The notes beneath the pieces were generated by a model, which saw nothing but the letters and a program-made list of their open reading frames with translations, did no database searches and was not told where the DNA came from. A stretch of DNA of 6,790 nt from contig JAFUQY010000011.1 of assembly GCA_017472105.1 (NCBI GenBank), forward strand, positions 1-6,790, given 5' to 3'. This stretch comes from Clostridia bacterium (lineage in GTDB: Bacteria > Bacillota_A > Clostridia > Oscillospirales > CAG-272). A program made the position numbers and the translations under genes. Positions 1 to 5,622 of this stretch are shown here, piece by piece. Every line of letters starts with the position of its first letter. Position 1 is the first letter of the stretch.

Positions 1-1004
1 ATGGACGTAATAACGCCTTCGACGATGTCTCCTGTATTTAAAGTTTTGAAAGATGTTTCGAGAAGTTCAGCAAAAGTCTGCTCGTTCATGGTTTGAAATA
101 CCTCCTGTATTAAACTGAACGGTGTCGATGCACCGGCAGTTATTGCAACATTATTTTTGTGCACGTCAATGCGCGGGCAGTCCTTTGTATCCCCGATGAA
201 ATACACATTCGAACAGTGCTCCCGTGAGATATCGCAGAGCTTCCGTGAATTTGAGCTGTCAGGACTTCCGATGACAATCATCACATCGGACTGACCGGCG
301 AGGGATGCGGTTTCTTCCTGGCGCAATTGAGTCACATTACATATTGTATCAAAAATTAGGGCGTTTGTATAGTCCTTTTTGATAAAATTTATACTTTTTT
401 TCCATTCTGTCAAATTTTGTGTGGTTTGGGCAGTTACAGCTATGAATTTTGCACATTTTTCAGATACATTACACGAATCCAGCCAGTCTTTCACTTCCGC
501 TGCATCCGCGAAGGTCATCGTTCTGCACGCCGCACAGCTTAAAATGCCCTCAACCTCGGGGTGCTTCGCGTTGCCGGAGAGAAGAAAAAGCCCTTCGTCC
601 CCCGGATGCTCCCGCGAAAAGTCCTCGGCGATTCTGCGTACCCGGCTCACATACGGGCATGTGCAGTCGAGGAGCCGGAACGCCGGATTCCGCTGTGCGC
701 ATGCCGTGAGGGTATCGACAATGTCCTTCAGCTCGCCGTGCGCACGGATGACAACGGTGATTTTCGCGCCGCCGTCCGCTTCTTCCACAATCGCCGGGAT
801 ATCCTCACGCGAGATTTCCTCGACGCCGCGGGATTTGATGGTGCTGATATAATTGTCGTTGTGGATGATTCTCCCGAGGGTGCAGACCCGACGTCCCTTT
901 TCACCGGGATCCGCTGCCGCACGGTCAAGTTCCCTCTCGAGCTCCCCGGTGGCACGCTTCACACCGAAACAGAAACCCGCGTGCTCGGCGATCCGGATGC
1001 TCAT
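1..1004 (-). CDS. ispH: IspH (HMBPP reductase) fused to S1 RNA-binding domain, partial
   Basis: The frame is open for 334 codons from the ATG at 1004 and runs off the left edge. It encodes 4-hydroxy-3-methylbut-2-enyl diphosphate reductase, the cytoplasmic 4Fe-4S enzyme that makes IPP and DMAPP in the last MEP-pathway step. All hallmarks are visible: AGFCFGVKRA with cluster ligand Cys12, GRIIHN (His49), RAHG (His89), CTCPYV (Cys116), KHPEVEG (His148, Glu150), a QTT motif at 193-195, DTICNVTQ (Cys222), SSNS at 250-253 and GASTP (Ser293). After about residue 302 it continues without a stop into MNEQTFAELLE and then TGDIVEGVIT, the beginning of an S1 domain. IspH-S1 (RpsA-like) fusions are known in Clostridia. 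The start has AGGAGG 4 bases upstream and overlaps the plsC stop as ATGA. The last third of the visible gene is much richer in AT than the first part. How many S1 repeats follow cannot be seen. Confidence 0.96.
   Translation of the reverse strand, partial: MSIRIAEHAGFCFGVKRATGELERELDRAAADPGEKGRRVCTLGRIIHNDNYISTIKSRGVEEISREDIPAIVEEADGGAKITVVIRAHGELKDIVDTLTACAQRNPAFRLLDCTCPYVSRVRRIAEDFSREHPGDEGLFLLSGNAKHPEVEGILSCAACRTMTFADAAEVKDWLDSCNVSEKCAKFIAVTAQTTQNLTEWKKSINFIKKDYTNALIFDTICNVTQLRQEETASLAGQSDVMIVIGSPDSSNSRKLCDISREHCSNVYFIGDTKDCPRIDVHKNNVAITAGASTPFSLIQEVFQTMNEQTFAELLETSFKTLNTGDIVEGVITS
87..106 (-). promoter_or_regulatory. Internal Shine-Dalgarno and ATG at the start of the S1 part
   Basis: Within the ispH-S1 reading frame, minus-strand AGGAGG (106..101) is followed after 11 bases by an in-frame ATG (89..87, codon 306). 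The protein from this point, MNEQTFAELLE, looks like the N-terminus of a free-standing S1 protein. The site could give a separate S1 protein from the same message, or it could be a relic of the gene fusion. The motif and frame are seen directly; use of the site is inferred. The 11-base spacing is a little long for a good site. Confidence 0.5.
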
Positions 1005-1660
1005 GCGTCCTCCTTTTCCGCCGGCTGAGTCAGCTTCAGGGGTTCTTCTGCCGCCGCCAGCGAGGGACCGTACTTGATCTCGCAGACTTTATCGAAAATG
1101 ATCCGGGACGCGTTCATGTATTCCTTTTTGCCGCCCTCGGTGAATGCCAGCTCCTCAAACGAAATCGGCTTGCCGAAAGTAACGGTATTTTTGCGGAACA
1201 TCGCGGTGTGCATCTTTTTATTGTCGATGAAGACCGGGAGAACGCACGCCTTTGTGTGATAGGCAACCATGCCGACGCCGTGCTTGATCTCCGTGCCGCG
1301 CGGATCCACACCGGAATGACGGTGACCCTGTGGGAAAATGCCGACGAGCTCGCCTTCCTCCACCAGCGCGATGGTTTTCTTGATGCTTCCGACGTCTCCA
1401 CCGCCTCTGTCAACGGGATATGCGCCCAGTGCCCTGATGAGCGGTGCGAGAAGCGGGATTTTGAACAGCTCCTTCTTCGCCATGTAGCGCACCTGACGGT
1501 CGGACGCCGCGGAGATCACCAGCACATCCGCAAAACCTGTGTGGTTGGACGCGAGAATACAGCCGCCGCGCGGGATGTTTTCGGTTCCGACCGGGTGAAT
1601 CCGGTACACTGCCGCCACGATGGGCCTGAAGACCTTGTAGATTCCTTCGTAGAATGTCAT
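1001..1660 (-). CDS. plsC: PlsC-type 1-acyl-sn-glycerol-3-phosphate acyltransferase
   Basis: This 219-residue protein belongs to the PlsC/LPLAT family, which transfers a fatty acyl group to lysophosphatidic acid to make phosphatidic acid at the inner face of the membrane. Visible blocks in order are the catalytic HX4D motif (NHTGFAD, His40 and Asp45), block II around GAYPVDRGGG (Arg85), block III at FPQGHR (109-114) and block IV at VLPVF (140-144). The length is normal for short PlsC proteins. The N-terminus (residues 1-22) is mildly hydrophobic and may touch the membrane. Block III departs from the usual FPEGTR: Gln replaces Glu and His replaces Thr. The gene begins 1 base after the cmk stop, with a weak purine-rich site inside the cmk end, and its TGA overlaps the ispH ATG, so translational coupling is likely. 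The exact acyl acceptor cannot be told from sequence. Confidence 0.93.
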   Translation of the reverse strand: MTFYEGIYKVFRPIVAAVYRIHPVGTENIPRGGCILASNHTGFADVLVISAASDRQVRYMAKKELFKIPLLAPLIRALGAYPVDRGGGDVGSIKKTIALVEEGELVGIFPQGHRHSGVDPRGTEIKHGVGMVAYHTKACVLPVFIDNKKMHTAMFRKNTVTFGKPISFEELAFTEGGKKEYMNASRIIFDKVCEIKYGPSLAAAEEPLKLTQPAEKEDA

Positions 1661-1661
1661 G

Positions 1662-2357
1662 TCAATTCCCCGCCGCCGTTTTTTCAGCGGTTTTCTTCAT
1701 AATATCAATAATATAATCCGCGGACTGCCCGATGTCATAGCCGTCGTTGACGAACTCGATGGCGTCGTCGGCTTTCTTCAAGGGTGCGGCTTCTCTCTCG
1801 CTGTCCTGTTTGTCGCGCGCGATGATGTTCTCAAGCACCTCATCGAAGGTGACATCCAGTCCCTTTTCAATCTGTTCCTTATAGCGTCTCCGTGCACGTT
1901 CTTCTGCGGTTGCGGTCATGAAGATTTTCACCTCCGCGTCCGGGATAATGACCGTGCCGATATCGCGTCCGTCCATGATGACCCCGCCGCGGGATGCGAT
2001 TTTCTTCTGCATATCGAGCAGGAACGCGCGCACCTCGGGAATCTTCGACACCGCCGACGCATATGCCGATGCGGTTTCCGTGCGGATTCTGTCACCGACC
2101 GCGGCGTCGTTCAGCTTCACGCACTGCACGCCGTTTTCGTAGGTCAGATCCACATCAACCTTCGGCAGAGCCGCGATAATGCCCGCTTCGTCCTCTTTGG
2201 CGATTCCGTTTTCCGCCATGTACAAGCCGACGGTACGGTACAGCGCGCCGGTGTCAACATAGATCAGTCCGGTCTTTGCCGCAACCGCCTTTGCAATGGT
2301 GGATTTGCCCGCACCGCTGGGACCGTCCAAGGCAACGCGGAGTTTATTGAAAGTCAT
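1662..2357 (-). CDS. cmk: Cytidylate kinase
   Basis: The product is a 231-residue (d)CMP kinase, the usual length for bacterial Cmk. It phosphorylates CMP and dCMP with ATP in the cytoplasm, salvaging CMP released by phospholipid synthesis and RNA turnover. The P-loop GPSGAGKS is at residues 12-19, DTGALYR at 35-41, the nucleotide-binding DGRDIGT at 129-135, an arginine-rich lid (RARRRY) at 154-159 and RDKQDSER at 181-188, with PLKKADDAI after it. I chose the ATG at 2357 because AAGGAG lies 7 bases upstream and the protein then starts just before the first beta strand. An in-frame ATG at 2405 would add 16 residues with no family match. The cmk-plsC pairing makes sense because phospholipid synthesis from CDP-diacylglycerol releases CMP. 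Confidence 0.96.
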   Translation of the reverse strand: MTFNKLRVALDGPSGAGKSTIAKAVAAKTGLIYVDTGALYRTVGLYMAENGIAKEDEAGIIAALPKVDVDLTYENGVQCVKLNDAAVGDRIRTETASAYASAVSKIPEVRAFLLDMQKKIASRGGVIMDGRDIGTVIIPDAEVKIFMTATAEERARRRYKEQIEKGLDVTFDEVLENIIARDKQDSEREAAPLKKADDAIEFVNDGYDIGQSADYIIDIMKKTAEKTAAGN

Positions 2358-2370
2358 AGCTTTGCTCCTT
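2358..2370 (-). promoter_or_regulatory. cmk ribosome binding site
   Basis: Minus-strand AAGGAG (2370..2365) stands 7 bases before the ATG at 2357. It decides the cmk start against the in-frame ATG at 2405, which has no such site. The 58-base gap to the upstream flavoprotein gene also holds a small CCGG-tgcg-CCGG hairpin (2397-2408) and no convincing terminator, so read-through is expected. Confidence 0.8.
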
Positions 2371-2415
2371 TGAATCGTATTCATCGTATCATTCACCCGG
2401 CGCACCGGATTTTAG

Positions 2416-3657
2416 TCACCACTCGCCCGCGCTTTTTCCCGCCGCGACAGCAGTGGAGAACGCAAGCTGGAGATTGTACCCGCCGGTGTAGGCATCCACG
2501 TCGATCAGCTCGCCGCAGACGAAAATGCCGGGATGATTTTTCAGTTCCATCGTTTTCGGATTGATTTCCTTGATTTCCACGCCGCCGGAGGTGATGATCG
2601 CTTCGTCAATCGGGCGGAAGGATTTCGGGGTCAGCGGATATCCCTTGAGGGTTTCAAGCAGTGCACGGCGTTCCTCCCGGGTGATTTCCCCGGTCTTTTT
2701 GTGTGGATCGATCCCGCACTGCTGCACAACATAGGGAATCAGCTTCACGGGCAGAAGGTCGCCGAGGGAATTGACGAAATCCCTTGCGGAATATTTCGCG
2801 AAATCCGAGAGAAGCCGCCTGTCAAGCTCTTCTTCGCTCAGCGCGGGTTTGAAGTCAATCGCCATCCGGTAGCTGTCCACAGGATATTTCTGCATGTTCG
2901 CGGACGCCGTCAGCACAAGGGGTCCCGATACGCCGAAGTGGGTCAGCAGCATCTCGCCCTGCTCGGTATAGACGGCATTTCCGTCGTGCGTCACCGTCAG
3001 CCGTACGTTTTTCAGCGTCAGCCCGGACAGATCGTACAGGTTCTCCTCCGTCACAACGGGAACGAGCGAGGGTTTGAGCTGAGTGATCTTCACGCCGAGC
3101 TTTGCGAGCATTTTATGTCCGTCCCCGGTCGAGCCGGTTGTGGGATAGGAGATGCCGCCGGTTGCGAGAATCACGGCGTCGTAGATCTCCGAGGTATTTT
3201 CATAGTTCACGCGGATGCCGTCGGCGCATTCCTCCACGGACGAGACCCGCACATTGTATTTCACGTTCACGCCAGACTCGCGCATGCGTTTTACCATCGC
3301 GTTCTGGATATCCGCCGCCTTGTCCGAGACGGGGAACACACGCCGTCCGCGCTCCGTCTTCAGGGGGACACCCGCATTCTCAAACCACGCCATGGTGTCG
3401 GCGGGAGTGAACCGGTTCAGAACCCCGTACAGGAATTTCGGATTGCCGGAGACTGCCTCCATGACCTCCTGCGGCGTGCAGTTGTTGGTGACGTTGCAGC
3501 GCCCCTTTCCCGTGATGCGGAGCTTCTTCCCGGCGAAGGGATTGCGCTCGTACACGGTCACAGATGCACCGGATTCCGCAGCCGTGACAGCAGCCATCAT
3601 TCCGGCAGCACCGCATCCGATGACGGCGACGCGCTTTCCGTATTCATTCATTTCCAT
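2416..3657 (-). CDS. BaiN/HI0933-family NAD(P)/FAD-dependent oxidoreductase
   Basis: This 413-residue flavoprotein has full length for the HI0933/YhiN/BaiN family. The N-terminal FAD Rossmann motif VAVIGCGAAGMMAA has GxGxxG at residues 14-19, with Glu37 at the end of the second strand to bind the ribose. The family signatures follow: KKLRITGKGRCNVTNN (44-59), ATGGISYPTTGSTGDG (165-180), LTHFGVSGPLVLTAS (238-252), TSGGV (356-360) and the C-terminal CGELIDVDAYTGGYNLQ (381-397), which closes the FAD site. The physiological substrate of most members is unknown. BaiN of Clostridium scindens was linked to bile-acid intermediates, but that role should not be assumed here. I chose the ATG at 3657, which has GGAG 6 bases upstream; the ATG at 3651 would be 12 bases away. 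The gene overlaps the regulator upstream by 14 bases, implying coupled translation. Confidence 0.92.
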   Translation of the reverse strand: MEMNEYGKRVAVIGCGAAGMMAAVTAAESGASVTVYERNPFAGKKLRITGKGRCNVTNNCTPQEVMEAVSGNPKFLYGVLNRFTPADTMAWFENAGVPLKTERGRRVFPVSDKAADIQNAMVKRMRESGVNVKYNVRVSSVEECADGIRVNYENTSEIYDAVILATGGISYPTTGSTGDGHKMLAKLGVKITQLKPSLVPVVTEENLYDLSGLTLKNVRLTVTHDGNAVYTEQGEMLLTHFGVSGPLVLTASANMQKYPVDSYRMAIDFKPALSEEELDRRLLSDFAKYSARDFVNSLGDLLPVKLIPYVVQQCGIDPHKKTGEITREERRALLETLKGYPLTPKSFRPIDEAIITSGGVEIKEINPKTMELKNHPGIFVCGELIDVDAYTGGYNLQLAFSTAVAAGKSAGEW

Positions 3658-4558
3658 GGTTATCTCCGTCAGCGTCAGCGGGACCGGTCACAGCCGCGCT
3701 TGTGTAAACATTGTATTCCTTCCAGACCTGCTCGAGACGTCCGAGGGTCTGGGTCACTTCTTCATGTTTTTTCTTGCCGATGTACGCGATCATGGCGTTG
3801 ATGATGCTCATGGGAGCGACGAGGGAATCGACGAAGGACACCATCTCGCTCTTGGCAATGAGTGCAACGTCCGCATGCGGAACGATGGGCGAAGACATGC
3901 TGTCGGTGATGGCGATGACCTTTGCGCCGGTTTTGGATGCGTACTCGGTTGCGTTGACGATACCGGTGGTATATCGCGGGAAGCTGATGGCAACGAACAC
4001 GTCGTCCTCGTGAACCTTCATCAGGTGCTCGAAAATTTCGCTTCCTCCCGCCGGACGGATCAGACGCACATTGTCGAACAGGAGTCCGAAGTAATAGTTC
4101 ATGAATTCCGCCAGAATCGCCGACGAACGCATGCCGAGGATGTAGATATTCCCGGCACCGAGGATCATGTCAACGGCTTTTTTGAAAGCGTCGCGGTCGA
4201 TGTTCTCCAGCGTGGACTTGATCTTCTCCATATCCGCGGTGAGGGTATAGTCGAGCACGCCGTCCTCATCCATGCGGTGGTTTGCGGCATGAACTCTCTG
4301 AACGGACGTCATCCGCACACGCACGGTTTCCCGGATCTGCTGCTGGAGCTGGGGATAGCCGTCGTAGCCCATTTCGTTGGCGAATCGCACCACAGTGGAC
4401 TCGGAAACGCCCACCTCACTGCCGAGCGCGGACGCAGTCATATACGCCGCCTTGTCGTAATTATTCACAATGAACCGGGCAATGGCACGCTGACCCTTGG
4501 AAAGGGACGGAAGTGCGTCTTCGATATGCGCAATCAGGTCGTATGTCTGGTTCTCCAC
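3644..4558 (-). CDS. RpiR-family transcriptional regulator (HTH + SIS domain)
   Basis: The product, 304 residues from the GTG at 4558, has the two RpiR-family domains. An N-terminal HTH_6 domain (about 1-80) carries SKGQRAIARFI, the helix-turn-helix segment MTASALGSEVG (40-50) and the recognition-helix segment SESTVVRFA (52-60), then GYDGYPQLQQ. A C-terminal SIS sugar-phosphate-binding domain (about 125-262) begins at GAGNIYILGMRSSA and contains DDVFVAISFPRYT and KVIAITDS. Family members sense phosphosugars and act as repressors or activators. The GTG start has GGAAGG 8 bases upstream. The same frame reaches an ATG at 4708, but that would put the first 50 codons across a sigma-A promoter and an inverted repeat. 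No sugar genes are nearby; the gene leads a run of housekeeping genes and overlaps the first. Its ligand cannot be predicted. Confidence 0.92.
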   Translation of the reverse strand: MENQTYDLIAHIEDALPSLSKGQRAIARFIVNNYDKAAYMTASALGSEVGVSESTVVRFANEMGYDGYPQLQQQIRETVRVRMTSVQRVHAANHRMDEDGVLDYTLTADMEKIKSTLENIDRDAFKKAVDMILGAGNIYILGMRSSAILAEFMNYYFGLLFDNVRLIRPAGGSEIFEHLMKVHEDDVFVAISFPRYTTGIVNATEYASKTGAKVIAITDSMSSPIVPHADVALIAKSEMVSFVDSLVAPMSIINAMIAYIGKKKHEEVTQTLGRLEQVWKEYNVYTSAAVTGPADADGDNHGNE

Positions 4559-4572
4559 GGAATGTACCTTCC
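4559..4572 (-). promoter_or_regulatory. rpiR-type gene ribosome binding site
   Basis: Minus-strand GGAAGG (4572..4567) lies 8 bases before the GTG at 4558 and supports this start. GGAA of the site could pair with TTCC just before the GTG, giving a very small hairpin that might lower initiation; this is only a possibility. Confidence 0.65.
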
Positions 4573-4604
4573 TGTTCTTTGGTATGTCGGTGTATGCCAC
4601 TGTA

Positions 4605-4633
4605 ATTATACCCGTTCTGCCGCGGGAAGTCAA
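4605..4633 (-). promoter_or_regulatory. Sigma-A promoter of the rpiR-led operon
   Basis: On the minus strand, TTGACT (4633..4628) and a perfect TATAAT (4610..4605) are separated by 17 bases. The start of transcription would fall near 4598, about 40 bases before the GTG of the regulator. No other clear promoter or terminator was seen between this point and ispH, so it probably drives all five genes. Confidence 0.85.
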
Positions 4634-4636
4634 CAC

Positions 4637-4672
4637 GAAAATGCAGGATAGCTGTATAAAACCTGCATTTTC
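4637..4672. repeat. Perfect 11-bp inverted repeat, candidate operator
   Basis: GAAAATGCAGG (4637-4647) and CCTGCATTTTC (4662-4672) are perfect inverted copies separated by 14 bases, with centres 25 bp apart. The repeat ends 3 bases upstream of the -35 box of the rpiR promoter, a natural place for autoregulation by the RpiR protein. In RNA the arms could instead form a hairpin and act as a back-up terminator for hpf, although no T-run follows. Confidence 0.6.
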
Positions 4673-4676
4673 ATAC

Positions 4677-4702
4677 AAAAAGGGAGCCAGAACGACTCCC
4701 TT
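4677..4702 (-). terminator. Rho-independent terminator of hpf
   Basis: Read on the minus strand, AAGGGAG (4702..4696) pairs with CTCCCTT (4686..4680). A T-G wobble and a C-G pair extend the stem to 9 bp around a 5-base loop, and the hairpin ends in TTTTT. It lies 38 bases past the hpf stop codon and isolates hpf from the rpiR operon. Confidence 0.88.
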
Positions 4703-4740
4703 GTGCATTTGTATGTGAAATCAGAATGTAGTATCGTGTG

Positions 4741-5277
4741 TCAGTCTTCCTTTTTCTCCGGGATCATCAGACCGTAGGAGCCTGCGTGTCTCTTATAAAC
4801 GATGCAGGTCGAGCCGGTGTCTGCGTCTTCGAAAGCGTAGAAGGCGTGTCCGAGGAGATTCATCTGGAGGATCGCTTCTTCGGGAGTCATGGGCTTGAGC
4901 GGGAAGGACTTGGTGCGGATGTCGAATGCACCTTCCTCTTCCACGGGAGCCTGTTCCATAGCCGCTTCCGCTGCTGCGAAAGAGGACTTCATCCGCTTTT
5001 CCAGGCGGGTCTTGTTCTTGCGGATCTGACCTTCGATGATGTCAATGCAGCGTACCACGGATGTCTTGAAATCTGCTGTGCTCTCTTCTGCCCGGAAGAG
5101 AGTTCCTCCAACTGAGATGGTAATCTCCACGCACTCGTTATCGCGGATCTTGCGGAAGGTCACTGCGGCGTCGGCACCCTTGGGAAAATAACGGTCGAAC
5201 TTCGCCAGTTTCTTTGCGGTGAATTCCTTCAGATCTTCGTACACATTAATCTGTCTTCCGATAATCGTGATGTTCAT
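4741..5277 (-). CDS. hpf: Ribosome hibernation promoting factor, long form
   Basis: The 178-residue protein is a long HPF (RaiA/YfiA family), which binds the 30S decoding centre and pairs ribosomes into inactive 100S dimers in slow growth. The N-terminal domain (1-97) starts MNITIIGRQINV, then has KKLAKFDRYFP, a beta sheet, and a basic helix with RKNKTRLEKR (86-95). An acidic, alanine-rich linker (about 101-118) leads to the C-terminal dimerisation domain (120-173), with RTKSFPLKPMTPEEAILQM, GHAFYAFEDADTG and IVYKRHAGSYGLMIP. That second domain separates it from the short HPF and YfiA of enterobacteria. I chose the ATG at 5277, where the family fold begins and AAGGTGG lies 7 bases upstream; an upstream in-frame ATG at 5337 would add 20 residues unlike the family and would cross the predicted start of transcription. 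It is a single-gene unit with its own promoter and terminator. Confidence 0.95.
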   Translation of the reverse strand: MNITIIGRQINVYEDLKEFTAKKLAKFDRYFPKGADAAVTFRKIRDNECVEITISVGGTLFRAEESTADFKTSVVRCIDIIEGQIRKNKTRLEKRMKSSFAAAEAAMEQAPVEEEGAFDIRTKSFPLKPMTPEEAILQMNLLGHAFYAFEDADTGSTCIVYKRHAGSYGLMIPEKKED

Positions 5278-5291
5278 GATCGTACCACCTT
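5278..5291 (-). promoter_or_regulatory. hpf ribosome binding site
   Basis: Minus-strand AAGGTGG (5291..5285) is 7 bases before the ATG at 5277 and fixes the hpf start. Confidence 0.75.
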
Positions 5292-5323
5292 TTTGAGTAT
5301 TTGCCGGACCGGGCTGTGTTTTC

Positions 5324-5363
5324 TTCCCTCCCGGCACTTGTATTATACCACATTCCCTCCCGG
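5324..5363. repeat. 11-bp direct repeats bracketing the hpf -10 box
   Basis: The identical 11-mer TTCCCTCCCGG occurs at 5324-5334 and 5353-5363 on the plus strand (CCGGGAGGGAA read with hpf). One copy fills the spacer between -35 and -10, and the other lies at the predicted start of the transcript. The offset is 29 bp. The position is typical of a repressor or sensor binding site, but no known motif was recognised. Confidence 0.6.
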
Positions 5364-5370
5364 AAAAATA
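5342..5370 (-). promoter_or_regulatory. Extended -10 promoter of hpf
   Basis: A perfect TATAAT (5347..5342) is preceded by TGG, giving the extended -10 form TGnTATAAT. At a 17-base spacing the -35 position reads TATTTT (5370..5365), which is poor. Transcription would start near 5335 and leave a leader of about 58 bases. The weak -35 suggests help from an activator or tight control, which would fit a starvation gene; that part is inferred. Confidence 0.7.
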
Positions 5371-5587
5371 CGTACATATTGTGAATTTTTACAGGAATTT
5401 CAGATTTTCCGCGACTTTTTCGATGATATTGCACTATTTTCGTCCGATTCCGTGGAGCGCACCGCGATTTCCGTAAAATACCGCCGGATTCTGTCCGAAA
5501 TTCCGGAAGATATGCACGCAACCGTTTTTTGAGTAAACTGCACAAGAAAAAGTATATCGGAATGATTTCGATTTGTACGAAAATTGT
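5371..5587. other. Divergent intergenic region without a recognised gene
   Basis: No convincing gene was seen between the hpf and asd promoters. Open frames across it on both strands lack family features or ribosome binding sites. TTCCG occurs on the plus strand at 5407, 5448, 5469 and 5501, with gaps of 41, 21 and 32 bp. A short hairpin can form around 5482-5506 (CCGGA...TCCGG). No known structured RNA was recognised. Confidence 0.5.
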
Positions 5588-5616
5588 TTGACAGGTGGTT
5601 ATTTTCATGATATAAT
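5588..5616 (+). promoter_or_regulatory. Near-consensus sigma-A promoter of asd
   Basis: A perfect TTGACA (5588-5593) and a perfect TATAAT (5611-5616) are separated by exactly 17 bases, and TGA before the -10 also makes it an extended -10. This is about as strong as a sigma-A promoter can look. Transcription should start near 5623. Confidence 0.92.
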
Positions 5617-5622
5617 GATAGC

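Noticed and set aside
1..1004. A broken ispH, since no closed reading frame covers this stretch
   Set aside because: Reading the minus strand codon by codon gives 334 sense codons with every IspH motif in one frame. It simply has no stop before the window edge.
2358..2405. A longer cmk with 16 more residues from the ATG at 2405
   Set aside because: The ATG at 2357 has AAGGAG at 7 bases and matches the family's N-terminus; the extension does not.
2533..3801. A 422-codon plus-strand frame opposite the flavoprotein
   Set aside because: It is low-complexity in His, Arg and Gly, as expected for antisense of a GC-rich gene, and has no domain.
3215..4651. A 478-codon open frame on the plus strand opposite the flavoprotein and RpiR genes
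   Set aside because: It lies opposite two genes with clear family motifs, has no recognisable domain and is explained by GC-rich codon use on the other strand.
4559..4708. A longer RpiR protein from the ATG at 4708
   Set aside because: The extra 50 codons would span the inverted repeat and the TTGACT/TATAAT promoter, and begin inside or next to the hpf terminator.
5293..5532. A 79-codon plus-strand frame in the hpf-asd gap
   Set aside because: It starts opposite the hpf leader, has no ribosome site and no recognisable domain. It could still be an unknown small protein, but nothing supports it.
5246..5608. A 120-codon minus-strand frame overlapping the hpf start and promoter
   Set aside because: It runs in another frame through the hpf ribosome site and start, lacks its own ribosome site and shows no family feature.
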